The translations under genes and the position numbers were made by a program. A stretch of DNA of 33,922 nucleotides, taken from positions 1-33,922 of the forward strand of contig CAJUGL010000038.1 of NCBI GenBank assembly GCA_910586515.1. Reading direction: 5' to 3'. Each line of letters opens with the position of its first letter. Within the stretch, counting starts at the first letter, position 1. Below the pieces are notes generated by a model. That model made no database searches and was not told the DNA's origin. It was given only the letters and a program-made list of their open reading frames with translations. Below are positions 7,302 to 17,000 of this stretch, one piece after another. Source of the stretch: an uncultured Acetatifactor sp. GTDB lineage: Bacteria; Bacillota; Clostridia; Lachnospirales; Lachnospiraceae.

Positions 7302-7615
7302 AGTATAACATTGTTCGGACAGATATGGCGGATTCCCAAATCAGGAGCATCATTTTGTATATAGCTGCAAAATTTGGCAGCGATGCGGTGCTACAGAAAC
7401 TGGATGATATGGAAAATGCCATTCTTGCTCTGGCTGATAACCCTGATATTGGGACGAAACCCAGATATCTTGTGTTAAGAAGGCAGGGATACAGAGTATT
7501 GATTCTTGAAAAGGATTTGGTTTTTTACAAAGTGAATGAATGTCAGAAAGAAATAATCATATGTGCAGTGGTAGATCAAAGACAGGATTATTTAAATATC
7601 ATCTGGGGGTTATAA
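7298..7615 (+). CDS. RelE/ParE-family toxin
   Basis: This 105-residue protein fits the RelE/ParE toxin fold. It has the N-terminal strand KYNIVRTDMADSQIRSIILYIAAKF, two helices with an ADNPDIGTKPRYL turn, and C-terminal strands GYRVLILEKDLVFYKVNE and IIICAVVDQRQDYLNII. The start is TTG 7298, overlapping the antitoxin stop (TTGA), which couples translation to the antitoxin. RelE members cleave mRNA on the ribosome and ParE members inhibit gyrase; the sequence alone does not decide. The ending VVDQRQDY resembles ParE/RelE-type toxins from plasmid and chromosomal addiction modules in Firmicutes. Activity is inferred. Confidence 0.85.
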   Translation: MKYNIVRTDMADSQIRSIILYIAAKFGSDAVLQKLDDMENAILALADNPDIGTKPRYLVLRRQGYRVLILEKDLVFYKVNECQKEIIICAVVDQRQDYLNIIWGL

Positions 7616-7674
7616 AGTAGGCTCAAGGCCATCAGAATTTACAAAATGATACAGGAAAGGCATGGAAAGGAAAA

Positions 7675-8919
7675 ATGACAGTATTTGAGGAACTGAAAGC
7701 CAGAGGCCTTCTGGCGCAATTGACAGACGAGGAAGAGATTAAGGAATTGATCAACAATGGTAAGGCCACCTTCTACATCGGATTTGACCCCACGGCGGAC
7801 AGCCTGCATGTAGGGCATTTTATGGCGCTGTGCCTGATGAAGAGGCTGCAGATGGCAGGAAACAGGCCCATTGCCCTCATCGGCGGCGGCACGGGCATGA
7901 TCGGAGATCCCTCCGGAAGAAGCGATCTGCGGACAATGATGACCAAAGAGACAATTGCCCACAACTGCGAGTGCTTTAAGAAGCAGATGAGCCGCTTTAT
8001 TGAATTCGGCGATCGCCTGGAGGAGGGCAGCTCCAAAGCCCTGATGGTGAACAACGCGGACTGGCTGATGGATCTGAACTATATAGAGTTTATCCGGGAT
8101 ATCGGGGTGCATTTTTCCGTAAACAGGATGTTGACGGCAGAGTGCTACAAACAGCGCATGGAGAAGGGCTTAAGCTTCCTGGAATTCAATTACATGATTA
8201 TGCAGAGCTATGACTTCCTGAAGCTGTATGAAAATTATGGCTGCAATATGCAGTTCGGCGGCGATGACCAGTGGAGCAATATGTTGGGCGGCACGGAGCT
8301 GATCCGCAGGAAACTGGGCAAGGATGCCTACGCTATGACGATTACGCTTCTCCTGAATTCCGAAGGAAAGAAGATGGGCAAGACCCAGAAAGGGGCGGTA
8401 TGGCTTGATCCGGAAAAGACCTCACCCTTTGAGTTCTACCAGTACTGGAGAAACGTGGCGGACGCGGATGTGCTGAAATGTCTGCGGATGCTGACTTTCC
8501 TGCCCATAGAGCAGATTGACGAGATGGACAAGTGGGAAGGCAGCCAGCTGAATCAGGCCAAGGAGATTCTGGCGTTCGAACTGACCAAACTGGTTCACGG
8601 CGAGGAAGAAGCCGGGAAAGCCCAGGAGAGCGCCAGAGCGCTGTTTTCCGGCGCTGCGGAAGGGGCCGATATGCCCACAAGCCAGCTGAAGGAGGAGGAC
8701 TTCAGGGATGGCGTTATTGATATCCTGGGGGTACTGACGGCATCCGGGCTTACCGCGTCCCGCTCCGAGGCCAGGCGCGCAGTGGAGCAGGGCGGAGTCA
8801 CGGTAGACGGAGAGAAGGTTGCCGATATCAAGACTGCATACCGGCCGGAACAGTTTGCGGGAGACGGAATTGTAGTCAGACGCGGCAAGAAGAATTACAA
8901 GAGAATCATAATGAACTAA
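7675..8919 (+). CDS. tyrS: Tyrosyl-tRNA synthetase
   Basis: This 414-residue class I synthetase attaches tyrosine to tRNA-Tyr in the cytoplasm. The HIGH motif reads HVGH at 45-48 within YIGFDPTADSLHVGH. The KMSKS-loop counterpart is KMGKT at about 233-237. An S4-type RNA-binding domain closes the protein (about 345-410: SRSEARRAVEQGGVTVDGEKV). Length and order fit bacterial TyrRS. A GAAAGGAA site precedes ATG 7675. Only 59 bases separate it from the toxin gene, and I see no T-box leader there although tyrS genes of Firmicutes often have one. It may be read through from upstream, or its promoter lies inside the toxin gene. Confidence 0.97.
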   Translation: MTVFEELKARGLLAQLTDEEEIKELINNGKATFYIGFDPTADSLHVGHFMALCLMKRLQMAGNRPIALIGGGTGMIGDPSGRSDLRTMMTKETIAHNCECFKKQMSRFIEFGDRLEEGSSKALMVNNADWLMDLNYIEFIRDIGVHFSVNRMLTAECYKQRMEKGLSFLEFNYMIMQSYDFLKLYENYGCNMQFGGDDQWSNMLGGTELIRRKLGKDAYAMTITLLLNSEGKKMGKTQKGAVWLDPEKTSPFEFYQYWRNVADADVLKCLRMLTFLPIEQIDEMDKWEGSQLNQAKEILAFELTKLVHGEEEAGKAQESARALFSGAAEGADMPTSQLKEEDFRDGVIDILGVLTASGLTASRSEARRAVEQGGVTVDGEKVADIKTAYRPEQFAGDGIVVRRGKKNYKRIIMN

Positions 8920-8935
8920 GGCAGGGAGCTGTTTT

Positions 8936-9570
8936 GTGCGCTGTGCACAGAAAAGCAAAACCCTTAACAGGGAACAAGGTGTAAAGGCTTCTTTAAGAGG
9001 AAAGGATGCGGCAGAAAAGTATTGGCAGCAGGCGAGCACTGGAGAGACGAAAAAATAGACGGTGTAATTTATGATATGTCCCCGTCTCCGAGTTTTCGGC
9101 ATGGAATTATCAACAATAATATCAATACGGTTATAAAAGCAGGCTTAAAAGGGAGCCTTTGCCTGGTCTTCATGGAAAACCTGGACTTTAAATACCATCC
9201 GGATGTAAACGATGATTATCTCTGCCCGGATATCATGATTGTCTGTGACAGAAAGTATCTGAAAGGCGGCTCTTACAGCGGAGTGCCCAGGTTTGTCGCC
9301 GAAACCGTAAGCCATTCCACTGCCAAGAGGGATAAAACGGAGAAAAAGGATATCTATGAGCAGGCGGGGGTGGAGGAATATTGGATTGTTTCGCCCCAGT
9401 GTTCCGTGGAAATCTATTATCTCCAGAATGGAAAATATGTCCTGGAGCAGAACTATATGCTCCAGGACGATAAAGAGGATGAAGAGTATAATGGGGACAC
9501 AGAGATCTCATTAAGGGCATTTCCGCATATTAAGATGACCCTGGGCGAGATATTTGAGGGACTGGATTAA
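8936..9570 (+). CDS. Uma2-family (DUF820) nuclease-like protein, probable frameshift
   Basis: The main frame (TTG 9022 to 9570) encodes a PD-(D/E)XK-type Uma2 domain. IDGVIYDMSPSPSFRHG is followed by CPDIMIVCD (Asp70 of that frame), VAETVSHSTAKRDKTEKK (Glu94) and AGVEEYWIVSP. TTG 9022 has no ribosome site. A second frame beginning at GTG 8936 reads through KDAAEKYWQQASTGETKK, the Uma2 start region, and hits TAG at 9056 just after an A6 run (9050-9055). One extra A would join it seamlessly to IDGVIYDM. The gene is therefore either frameshifted or affected by a one-base sequence error. Uma2 proteins are abundant and mostly uncharacterised. It follows tyrS and converges with the SGNH gene. Confidence 0.75.
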
Positions 9571-9609
9571 GAACAGGAGCCGTTGACGCTGTGGGAGAAT
9601 TCTGACGCT

Positions 9610-11250
9610 TCATCGGCGCTTTTTCTTTCGGAGGAAAATTCCCAGGATTCCGAGACACAGCAGCAATGCGCTGCCTGCCAGGCTTCCCCACAGCAAAAGC
9701 CTTTTGCGGGATTCCAGGACAGCCTGTTCCCGGGCGGCAGCTTCTGCGGCTTTTCTTGCGGCTTCTTCCGCTTCTTTTGCGGCCTGTTCCTGGGCGGCCT
9801 TTCTTGCAGCTTCCTCCGCCTCCTTTGCGGCCTGGGCTTCCGCGGCCTTTCTGGCGGCTTCCTGGGCCTCCCTTGCAGCCTGTTCCTCCTGAGCCTTCCT
9901 TGCGGCTTCTTTTGCTTCCTGTGCATCCTGTTCCAGTTCTTCCGGAAGATATCCCTGGGCGGTGACGGTGATGCGGAGCACATCGTCAGCCAGTTTTCCG
10001 GTTATCGCATAAATTTCACTGTTCAGGGCGTCGTCTTTGGCCCGCCAGGTTTCATAGGCAGCCTGAATCTGTTCCGGCGTAAAGGAAGCCCGCTGCATCA
10101 TCACTTCAATCCACATATCACGAGCCTCCACCACTTCCCGATGCCGCTGCCTGCACAGAGAAGCCGCCTGCTGCATGGCCTGCTGACGGGGATTGGTCTC
10201 CAGTGCGCCCATGTCAATTCCCTCTGCCAGTTCTTTTCCGGTAAAATTGCCCAGTTCTTCATCTCCTGCCCGCAGACAGTAGGAATCTTCTTCCGAAAGT
10301 CCCTGGATGGAAAACCTCTGTTGGAGAAGGGCGCCGGAGGATGTGTAACGGTTCATCAATTCACGGAATGCCGTAAATTCGCTGCGGTTGGCCAGAGGCA
10401 GTACCTCCGGAGCCAGAGTCAGACAGAGGCCTTTTTCTCCGCGGTAAAAATCCGAAATGGGGTTTCCCTGGGTCTGAGGTTCCCCGTCTTCCGGTACATG
10501 AAGTTGGGACAGGACTTCCGGGTCTGCGCCCTGGGCCTGGAGGATGGAACAGGCAATCAGGACCTGTCCTGCGGCATTGGGATGGATACAGTCTGTAGTC
10601 AGGGTGTTTCCCGGGTCTTCCTGCTGCATGGTTTCCGTCAGGGCGGCCATAGGAGTATGCAGATCCAGATAACGGACTCCCCATTGGGCGGATTTTGTTT
10701 CCAGTTGATCCATGTATTCCAGAACCCTGCTTTCAAAGGCCCATTTTCTGCTGCCGTTTTTGGTGAAGTTCAGGGAGCAGTTCTCGTCGCAAACAGGCGG
10801 GGAGAGCAGCAGGATATCACTGCCTTCCAGGCCGTCTTCCTTCAGCCTTCCGATCAAAGCATCCATATTTGTTATGTAGTCTTCTGTGGATATTCCCAGA
10901 ATGGCTTCATTGGTGCCCAACATGATCACCGCTTTGTCAAGCCCGTCAAAGGCGGGATCCTGATCATAAATATTCAGTACATCGCTGATTTTATAACCCC
11001 CTGCGCTGATATTCCGGAATTCTATCTGTCGGTCAGGGAAAAGACTTAAGTAAAACAGATTGAGAATGTCCATGTAGGACAGGGGCGTGTAGGAAGCATA
11101 GGTGATGCTGTCCCCGATAAATCCGACCACTTCGTTGTTGCTGTAAAAATCCGGAGAAGCTGACGACAGCGGCTCTGCCTGGACGGGCATGCCCTGCGGC
11201 AGAAGGAGGCACAGGATAAGGGACAGTTTTATAAAATATGTTTTTTTCAT
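9610..11250 (-). CDS. Membrane-anchored SGNH/GDSL hydrolase with Ala-rich stalk
   Basis: This 546-residue exported protein has a signal peptide (1-25, cleavage probably after VQA). The SGNH domain has GDSIT with Ser48, block II Gly84/85, LGTNE with Asn114, and DCIHP with Asp220 and His223. Such domains act as esterases, often deacylating carbohydrate or peptidoglycan. A middle helical region of unknown function follows. Residues about 435-515 are built of Ala/Glu/Lys/Arg repeats of the EAARKAAE type, predicted as a long helix or coiled coil. A C-terminal membrane helix (about 521-541) and the RKKKRR tail resemble an LPXTG-less anchor. A GAGGAG site and a perfect promoter precede ATG 11250. 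The substrate is not evident. Confidence 0.85.
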   Translation of the reverse strand: MKKTYFIKLSLILCLLLPQGMPVQAEPLSSASPDFYSNNEVVGFIGDSITYASYTPLSYMDILNLFYLSLFPDRQIEFRNISAGGYKISDVLNIYDQDPAFDGLDKAVIMLGTNEAILGISTEDYITNMDALIGRLKEDGLEGSDILLLSPPVCDENCSLNFTKNGSRKWAFESRVLEYMDQLETKSAQWGVRYLDLHTPMAALTETMQQEDPGNTLTTDCIHPNAAGQVLIACSILQAQGADPEVLSQLHVPEDGEPQTQGNPISDFYRGEKGLCLTLAPEVLPLANRSEFTAFRELMNRYTSSGALLQQRFSIQGLSEEDSYCLRAGDEELGNFTGKELAEGIDMGALETNPRQQAMQQAASLCRQRHREVVEARDMWIEVMMQRASFTPEQIQAAYETWRAKDDALNSEIYAITGKLADDVLRITVTAQGYLPEELEQDAQEAKEAARKAQEEQAAREAQEAARKAAEAQAAKEAEEAARKAAQEQAAKEAEEAARKAAEAAAREQAVLESRKRLLLWGSLAGSALLLCLGILGIFLRKKKRR

Positions 11251-11282
11251 TGGAAAAGGCTCCTCTAGTTTTTTATAACGTT

Positions 11283-11311
11283 ATTATACAGACAGGGATT
11301 GGCAGTGTCAA
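11283..11311 (-). promoter_or_regulatory. Consensus sigma-A promoter of the SGNH hydrolase gene
   Basis: On the minus strand TTGACA (11311-11306) and TATAAT (11288-11283) are separated by exactly 17 bases, a perfect consensus pair. The start site would fall near 11276, leaving a short leader with the GAGGAG ribosome site before ATG 11250. Confidence 0.85.
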
Positions 11312-11317
11312 TCGTAC

Positions 11318-11345
11318 TTGTATCCCCTGGGCATTTTGATATAAT
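11318..11345 (+). promoter_or_regulatory. Promoter of the methyltransferase gene
   Basis: TTGTAT (11318-11323), a 16-base spacer and a perfect TATAAT (11340-11345) point rightward. The box lies only 7 bases from the -35 of the opposing promoter, so the two RNA polymerases would compete. It excludes ATG 11346 as the methyltransferase start. Confidence 0.65.
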
Positions 11346-11387
11346 ATGAAAACAGTGTTGCGCCAATTCATTGAAAGGAGAATGAAA

Positions 11388-12266
11388 ATGTATACAAATA
11401 TTCTGTCTGTCTTGCGATGCCCTCATTGCGGAGGAGAATCTGAGCTGACTGCAGCCGGGAAAGAGGGTGAAGAGATTCTGGAGGGCAAAATCGCCTGCGG
11501 GAATGGACATGTTTTTTGTATCCGGCAGGGAATTCTTGATTTTCAGTCCCAGGAACAGGAAAACCTTAATTCCTGGAGCGAGTATATTGGCGAAGAGGGC
11601 TATGATGATCTCGGGCAGAAGATTGAGGCCCGGAAAACGGAGAAGCAGAAGAAAATAGACAGAGACTTTCTGGACGCAATTGTGGGGGAGGCCGCAAAAC
11701 TGAAATCAGGCTTTCTTCTGGATGTGGCCTCCGGCAGAGGGATACTCCTGGGGGAATTGGTAAAGACGGTCTCTGCTGATGTCAATCTGATTTCCACTGA
11801 TTTGAGTTTTCGTGTACTGACCTTTGACCGGGCAGCATTAAAACGGACTGCTCCGCAGGTGAAAGTGAATTATATTGCCTGTGACGCCACGAACCTTCCC
11901 GTCCGGGATGGCAGTGTTGACATGGTCTGCACCTATGCCGGTTTCACCAATATGATGGACCTGATGGAGAAGGGCATTCGGGAGGCGGCCCGGGTGTTGA
12001 AGGACGGTGCGCCGCTCATCAATTCCCCTGTATACATGGAGAAAAATGCGGAAGGCGCAAGAAAGGCTGCAAGATACTTTGCGGAAAATCAAATGGAAGG
12101 CGCAGAGAAAATCTTTCTTCGCGAGGAACTGCTGACAGTCCATCGAAAGTATTTCAGTTCTGTCCGGGAAGAAATTATCTATGAAGGAATTGCGGAAGGG
12201 GTGGAATGTGATTTGATTCCCTGCGCCGGGGAATGGTTTGCCAATGCGCTGCTTGTTTCATCCTGA
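11388..12266 (+). CDS. Zinc-ribbon SAM-dependent methyltransferase
   Basis: This 292-residue protein begins with a Trm112/RlmA-like zinc ribbon (LRCPHCGG near residue 9, then ACGNGH about 30 residues on) and continues as a class I methyltransferase. Motif I is LLDVASGRGILLGEL, motif II ends ISTDLS, and motif IV reads CDATNLPVRDGSVDMVCTYAGFTNM. The layout resembles RlmA-type rRNA guanine methyltransferases and UbiE-like enzymes, and the substrate cannot be decided. ATG 11388 is chosen because AAAGGAG ends 7 bases upstream; ATG 11382 is too close to it and ATG 11346 abuts the -10 box. Monocistronic by appearance. Confidence 0.82.
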   Translation: MYTNILSVLRCPHCGGESELTAAGKEGEEILEGKIACGNGHVFCIRQGILDFQSQEQENLNSWSEYIGEEGYDDLGQKIEARKTEKQKKIDRDFLDAIVGEAAKLKSGFLLDVASGRGILLGELVKTVSADVNLISTDLSFRVLTFDRAALKRTAPQVKVNYIACDATNLPVRDGSVDMVCTYAGFTNMMDLMEKGIREAARVLKDGAPLINSPVYMEKNAEGARKAARYFAENQMEGAEKIFLREELLTVHRKYFSSVREEIIYEGIAEGVECDLIPCAGEWFANALLVSS

Positions 12267-12310
12267 TTATTCGCGCCGTCTCCCACGACACTGACATAGC
12301 ATGAGGTATG

Positions 12311-12337
12311 TCCGGAAGTGTATAGGAAACTTCCGGA
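12311..12337 (+). terminator. Perfect 9-bp hairpin after the methyltransferase gene
   Basis: TCCGGAAGT (12311-12319) and ACTTCCGGA (12329-12337) pair perfectly around a 9-base loop, 44 bases after the methyltransferase stop. The downstream sequence is only moderately T-rich, so it is a weak intrinsic terminator or a processing or regulatory hairpin. The rest of the gap to the serpin gene (12338-12550) is AT-rich with a TTGACA at about 12457, but no matching -10 box is clear. Confidence 0.45.
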
Positions 12338-12550
12338 ACCGCATTGCATTTCTGTTCTGTTTTAGAAGTCCCTATATAAGAGGCAGCAACAATCTTACTG
12401 TTTTGGAATGTTTTGATCTTTTGCAGAACTTTTTTCCCTTTTTCTCGTTTCTATTGACATAGAGGCAGTATTACTTGTCCTGGTGCGGACATCATGCACT
12501 GCTTGCTCGGGAATGAAGGCATCGGTGTACTGGAGAAGGGAGGAATCTTT

Positions 12551-13957
12551 ATGACAGGGAAAAGGAGAAAAGGGAAGGAACGATTTGCAGGGTTTTTGGG
12601 GGTGCTTCTGTTGGCAGGACTACTGGCGGCTGTTTCCGGCTGCGGGAAATCAGACCCGTCGGCAGACCGGTCTGCAGATGAGTCAGCAGTGGATAACCAT
12701 GGGGAAGATCAGGCGGATATGGAGGTAAACGGGCGGACCCCGAACGGAGAAGCCCAGGACGGCCCCGGCGCAGCGATGACAGATGCGGAAAAGCAGGGGG
12801 CAGCAGCCGTCACGGATTTCGGCCTGCGGCTTCTGCAGCAATGCGTGGGCGATACGGGGACTGTTTCGGCGGCGGAACAGGAGGCAGCAGACCGGGAAGG
12901 ACAGGAAACGGAGAATCCGGTTGTCTCGCCGCTTTCGGTATTTTCCGCCCTGAATATGGCGGCGTACGGCGCGGAAGGGGAGACCCTGAAACAGATGGAA
13001 GAGACTTTTGGGATAACGGTACCTGAGCTGTCCGCATACCTGTCTGCCCGGGGCGGCGCATGGGGGGATGGAAAATGTAAGTTGAACATGGCCAACGGTA
13101 TCTGGTTTACAGAGGATGAAAGCTTTACCGTGGAGGAAGATTTCCTGAAGGCATGTGCCTCTTTATTCGACGCGGAGGTGCGGAGGGTTCCTTTTCAGGA
13201 TAAGACTTTACAGGAGATCAACGATTGGGTGGAGGAAAAGACACAGGGGATGATTCCGGGGATTCTGGACAGGATCTCGCCGGAGGCAGTCATGTACCTG
13301 GTGAACGCTCTGGCCTTTGAAGGGGAGTGGGAGGAAATTTACCGGGAAGACCAGGTGCGGGAAGGGGAATTTACCCGGGCTGACGGCACTGTTCAGCAGG
13401 TGGAAATGATGTATTCCCAGGAAAACCAATATCTGCAGGACGAACATGCCTCCGGATTCCTGAAATATTATGCAGGCAGGAAATATGCCTATGCGGCGCT
13501 TCTGCCCGAGGAGGGAATGGATGCGGCAGAATACCTGCTCTCCCTGGACGGGGAAAGGCTCTGCCGGATATTGGCAAATCCGGTGGAGGCTTATGTGCAG
13601 GCCGGGATTCCCAGGTATGAGAGCAGCTACAGCGCAGAACTTGGGGGTATACTGCAGGATATGGGAATCAGGGATGGCTTTGATTTTTCCAGGGCCGATT
13701 TTTCCGGGATAGGCCATTCCGCAAACGGCAATATCTTTATCAGCCGCGTGGTGCACAAATCTTATATCGCTGTGGATGAGAAGGGGACGAAGGCAGGCGC
13801 CGCCACGGCAGTGATGATGGAAGGGGGAGGAGCGATGATGGAAGATGAAATCCGCTCTGTGTATCTGGACAGACCCTTTGTCTATATGATCATAGACTGT
13901 GAATCCGGCGTTCCGGTATTTATGGGGATACTGAACCAGGCAGGCCGGGAGGAATGA
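12551..13957 (+). CDS. Lipoprotein serpin (serine protease inhibitor)
   Basis: This 468-residue protein starts with a lipoprotein signal peptide: Lys/Arg-rich head, hydrophobic core, lipobox AVSGC with Cys31. A hydrophilic Asp/Glu-rich linker (about 32-90) leads to a full serpin fold: NPVVSPLSVFSALNMAAYGA, NGIWF, YLVNALAFEGEWEE, and the reactive-loop hinge EKGTKAGAAT. Hinge residues P17-P8 (E, K, G, T, K, A, G, A, A, T) match inhibitory serpins. By counting, P1 falls in the Glu-Gly-Gly-Gly stretch, so the target protease is uncertain. DRPFVYMI and the C-terminal strand complete the fold. ATG 12551 is chosen for its GGGAGG site and clean signal peptide. It would sit on the outer face of the membrane and trap host or competitor proteases. 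Confidence 0.93.
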   Translation: MTGKRRKGKERFAGFLGVLLLAGLLAAVSGCGKSDPSADRSADESAVDNHGEDQADMEVNGRTPNGEAQDGPGAAMTDAEKQGAAAVTDFGLRLLQQCVGDTGTVSAAEQEAADREGQETENPVVSPLSVFSALNMAAYGAEGETLKQMEETFGITVPELSAYLSARGGAWGDGKCKLNMANGIWFTEDESFTVEEDFLKACASLFDAEVRRVPFQDKTLQEINDWVEEKTQGMIPGILDRISPEAVMYLVNALAFEGEWEEIYREDQVREGEFTRADGTVQQVEMMYSQENQYLQDEHASGFLKYYAGRKYAYAALLPEEGMDAAEYLLSLDGERLCRILANPVEAYVQAGIPRYESSYSAELGGILQDMGIRDGFDFSRADFSGIGHSANGNIFISRVVHKSYIAVDEKGTKAGAATAVMMEGGGAMMEDEIRSVYLDRPFVYMIIDCESGVPVFMGILNQAGREE

Positions 13958-13962
13958 GAGGA

Positions 13963-13999
13963 GCGGCGGCCTGTGCATCAGGAGCGCAGAGTCCGCCGC
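13963..13999. terminator. Weak inverted repeat between convergent genes
   Basis: GCGGCGG (13963-13969) and CCGCCGC (13993-13999) can pair across a 23-base loop, between the serpin stop and the helicase stop. The only T-rich tract is on the plus side (TTTGTCCGTTTCCGTTT). It might serve as a bidirectional terminator, but the long loop makes this a weak call. Confidence 0.3.
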
Positions 14000-14015
14000 A
14001 TTTGTCCGTTTCCGT

Positions 14016-17000
14016 TTATTTTGGAAGCCTGCCTGTGTATCTGCATTTTGGAAATCCGGTACAACCCAGAAATTTACCATATTTGCCGTTTCTTTCAGTC
14101 AGCGGTTTCCCGCAGTTTGGACAGACTGCCTGTTGTGCTGCAGATTTTTCGGGGGCATGGTTTTCCGGGGCCGGCGGAGCTGACGTTTCAACAGCAGCGC
14201 CGGTTCCCTCCAGGGGAAGTGCAGCAGCAGTATTGGTATCTGGGTTCATGCCCTTTGCCGGAACCGGTGTATCCGAAAGAGGGGAATGGGGCAGCAGGCT
14301 GTCCAGATCTTCTGCCGTTATCAGTTCCGCGGTGCATTCCCTGGCTGTTTTAACCGGCTTGCACATCCATACATTTTTGTCCCCAATGAGATAGAAGCGG
14401 AACTTTGCCCTGGTTGCGGCCACGTTCACGATATTTTTGTTTACCCAGTTAGCGGCGCCTGCTGCATTCTGATCGCATCCAAGAAGGAAGATCACCTCAT
14501 CCGTTCCCTGTCCCTGGAAGGTGTGGACTGTGCCTACATTGTTGTCTTCCAACCATTTTTTGAGCCTGGGTTCTTCTTTGTAGAGAACGGATTTCCGGAT
14601 CATGTCCATCATGCCCGATTTTACGGAGGTAAACGGGGTGATGATAAACAGCCTGGGGATTTCGGTCCTGTCTTTTTGAAACTTTGCCGCCAGTAATTTC
14701 AGCACCGCTTCTCCCTGGGCTTTTACAAAGTGATCCTTTTTCCCGGAATTTTCACTTCCGGACACGTCAATCCAACAGCTTTTGTCCAGGATAAAGGTGG
14801 CGGCCCGGTCTGCCTTGGGCGCTCCGGTCTGCTGTTTCATGGTTCCGTCATAGGATAATATATTGGATATGGTATACATGGGATCGATACAGCGTCTATG
14901 CACCACCAGAGGGCATCCCACCCATTCCTGTTCTTCTGCCTCACCCAGGAAGGTTCCGTAGGGATTGATATAATCCGCAAAACCCTGAACGGATATCTTT
15001 TTGTCCTTATAGCCATCCAGAAGCCTGGAGGTCAGGAGCTGACGGATCATGTCCGTCTCTGCCGTCACCACAGGCTCGATCTGTTTGGGATCGCCCACAA
15101 TGATGGATTTCCGGCACCGGAACATTGCGCCTACCGCCATCTGGGGCTGCGCCTGTCCGGCCTCATCCACAATCAGGGTGCCCAGGACACCGCTTTGCTC
15201 GATGTCGCCCAGGAAGGACTGGGCCGACGCGAAGGTGGTGGAAATCACAGGCGTCATGAGGAAGATGGATTGCAGCAAAAACGGCATGGCGGCTTTTCGG
15301 TCAGCATCCTGCATTCTCTCGCCGCATTCGTCAAACAGGTTCCAGGCAATCAGCAGGTTGATCATGTTGTGCCGCATACATTTTGACGATGCGGCGAATT
15401 CCTTGTGGAGCCTGCAGGCATAGAGGAAAAGTTTTTCCCGTTCCCGGTTGTATTGGGCAGTGAACCAGGGATTTGTGATCTGCGCCTTAGTAGCCTGTTT
15501 CTCGTCCGCGGAGGCGTATTTCTCCAGAAAGGCGGCATCAATGGGCGCCATCTTTTTATCCCCTGCAGAATATTTTTTTAACAGAGCGCGGTAACCGGCT
15601 GCGTTTTCTGTAAATGCAAGCATATTGTCAATTTCGCCCATGGAATTCTTGGCGGATGCCGCGTTTTCCTTATGTTCCGCAATCAGTGCGTCTCTGGTTT
15701 CCGTATTTTTGCGCCTTCCGAACAATCCCCTGGGCCGTGTCTCTTCCAGATGCATGATTTCTGCCTGCTCCGCCTTTAACCGGGCAGCCTGGTTCTTCCG
15801 GGCGTTTTCCAGGGAGGCCTTTGCCGCAGCCAATTCCTGTTGGGAGAGGGCCTGGAATTTTTCCGGGATGGAAGCACTGGCTGTACAGAGCTGTTCCAAT
15901 TCCCGTTTCAGCGCTTCCACCCGTTGATACTGCTTCAGGAAAAGCTCCCGCTGTTTTACAAATTTCTGCCTGTGCAGATTTCTGGCCTCCGAGGATTTGT
16001 ATTCTTCCAGGAAAGGCTTTAATACCGCGTTGCAGTATTTTTTGATGTTGGAGCGCTTTCCGAAGGGAGCGGACACCAGTCCCCAGCAGTCCTCCGAACC
16101 CAGAAGCTTATTGGCATAGCGGGTGAAGAAGATATCCTTCTCTTCCCGGCTTTTTCCGTATGTGGTAATGGTCTCGATCTCTTCCGAACACTGGACGTCA
16201 AAGAGGGTACGGACTTCCTCCAGGCCCTTTTTCACGGATTCATCATCATCCGGAGATGCTTCCAGGCTCTCCAGGATGTCCTTTCCCTTTGGCAGGTCAA
16301 TTGTGATATTTTCCACTGCCGCATTGTTGCAGGAGGCCACCAGCATACCGTAATCATTCACCGCATCTGTTTTGATAGCGTAATAATTGGGGGCATACTG
16401 GAAATAGGCATGCCCGTAAGCGCCCAGGGGTCCCTGGGTGAAGGAGCGCTTTTCAAAGAGCGTGTCCGGATCGGTTCCGTTTTGGGCCAGAAGCAGTGCC
16501 CTGTCCACAATATTGCTTGCAACAATCTCCTTTAAGAGCGTGGTTTTGCCTGTTCCGGGCGGTCCGTTTACCGAGAAGACAGGTGTGCAGCCGCTTTTGT
16601 CAATGGCGATATTGACTGCAACCTGCTGCATCAGGGCAGGCATAAACTTGGCAGGCCATTTCCCCATGGGGGCTTTGGCCACATGCAGGACCTTTTCGAA
16701 AAATTTTCTCATTTCCGCAGCCGGTTCCCCGGGGGAAATGATGGTGCGGGGCAGGGTATCCGCGGCTTTGGTTTTCTCATACCCTGCCAGCAGATAGGAG
16801 ACCACTGCCTTTTCGTAGTCGCTGTGGTCTCCGAATTTCCCGGAGGCAATCAGGTCTGCCAGGAGAATCATATCGTTAAGAAAGAAACTCTTCCCCAGGT
16901 CCCCATAGTCTGCAGGGTCTTCGTCTGCGTCCCGCTTTTCTTCGCTGACATATCTGCTATACACAAGGAAGCCTATGGAAGCCGGATTTTTCTCGGGAAA

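Noticed and set aside
7616..7674. T-box riboswitch before tyrS
   Set aside because: Only 59 bases, with no specifier stem, T-box sequence or terminator.
9583..11049. 488-codon plus-strand frame
   Set aside because: It is antisense to the SGNH hydrolase; the Phe/Leu/Cys-rich product mirrors the Ala-rich stalk and there is no start signal.
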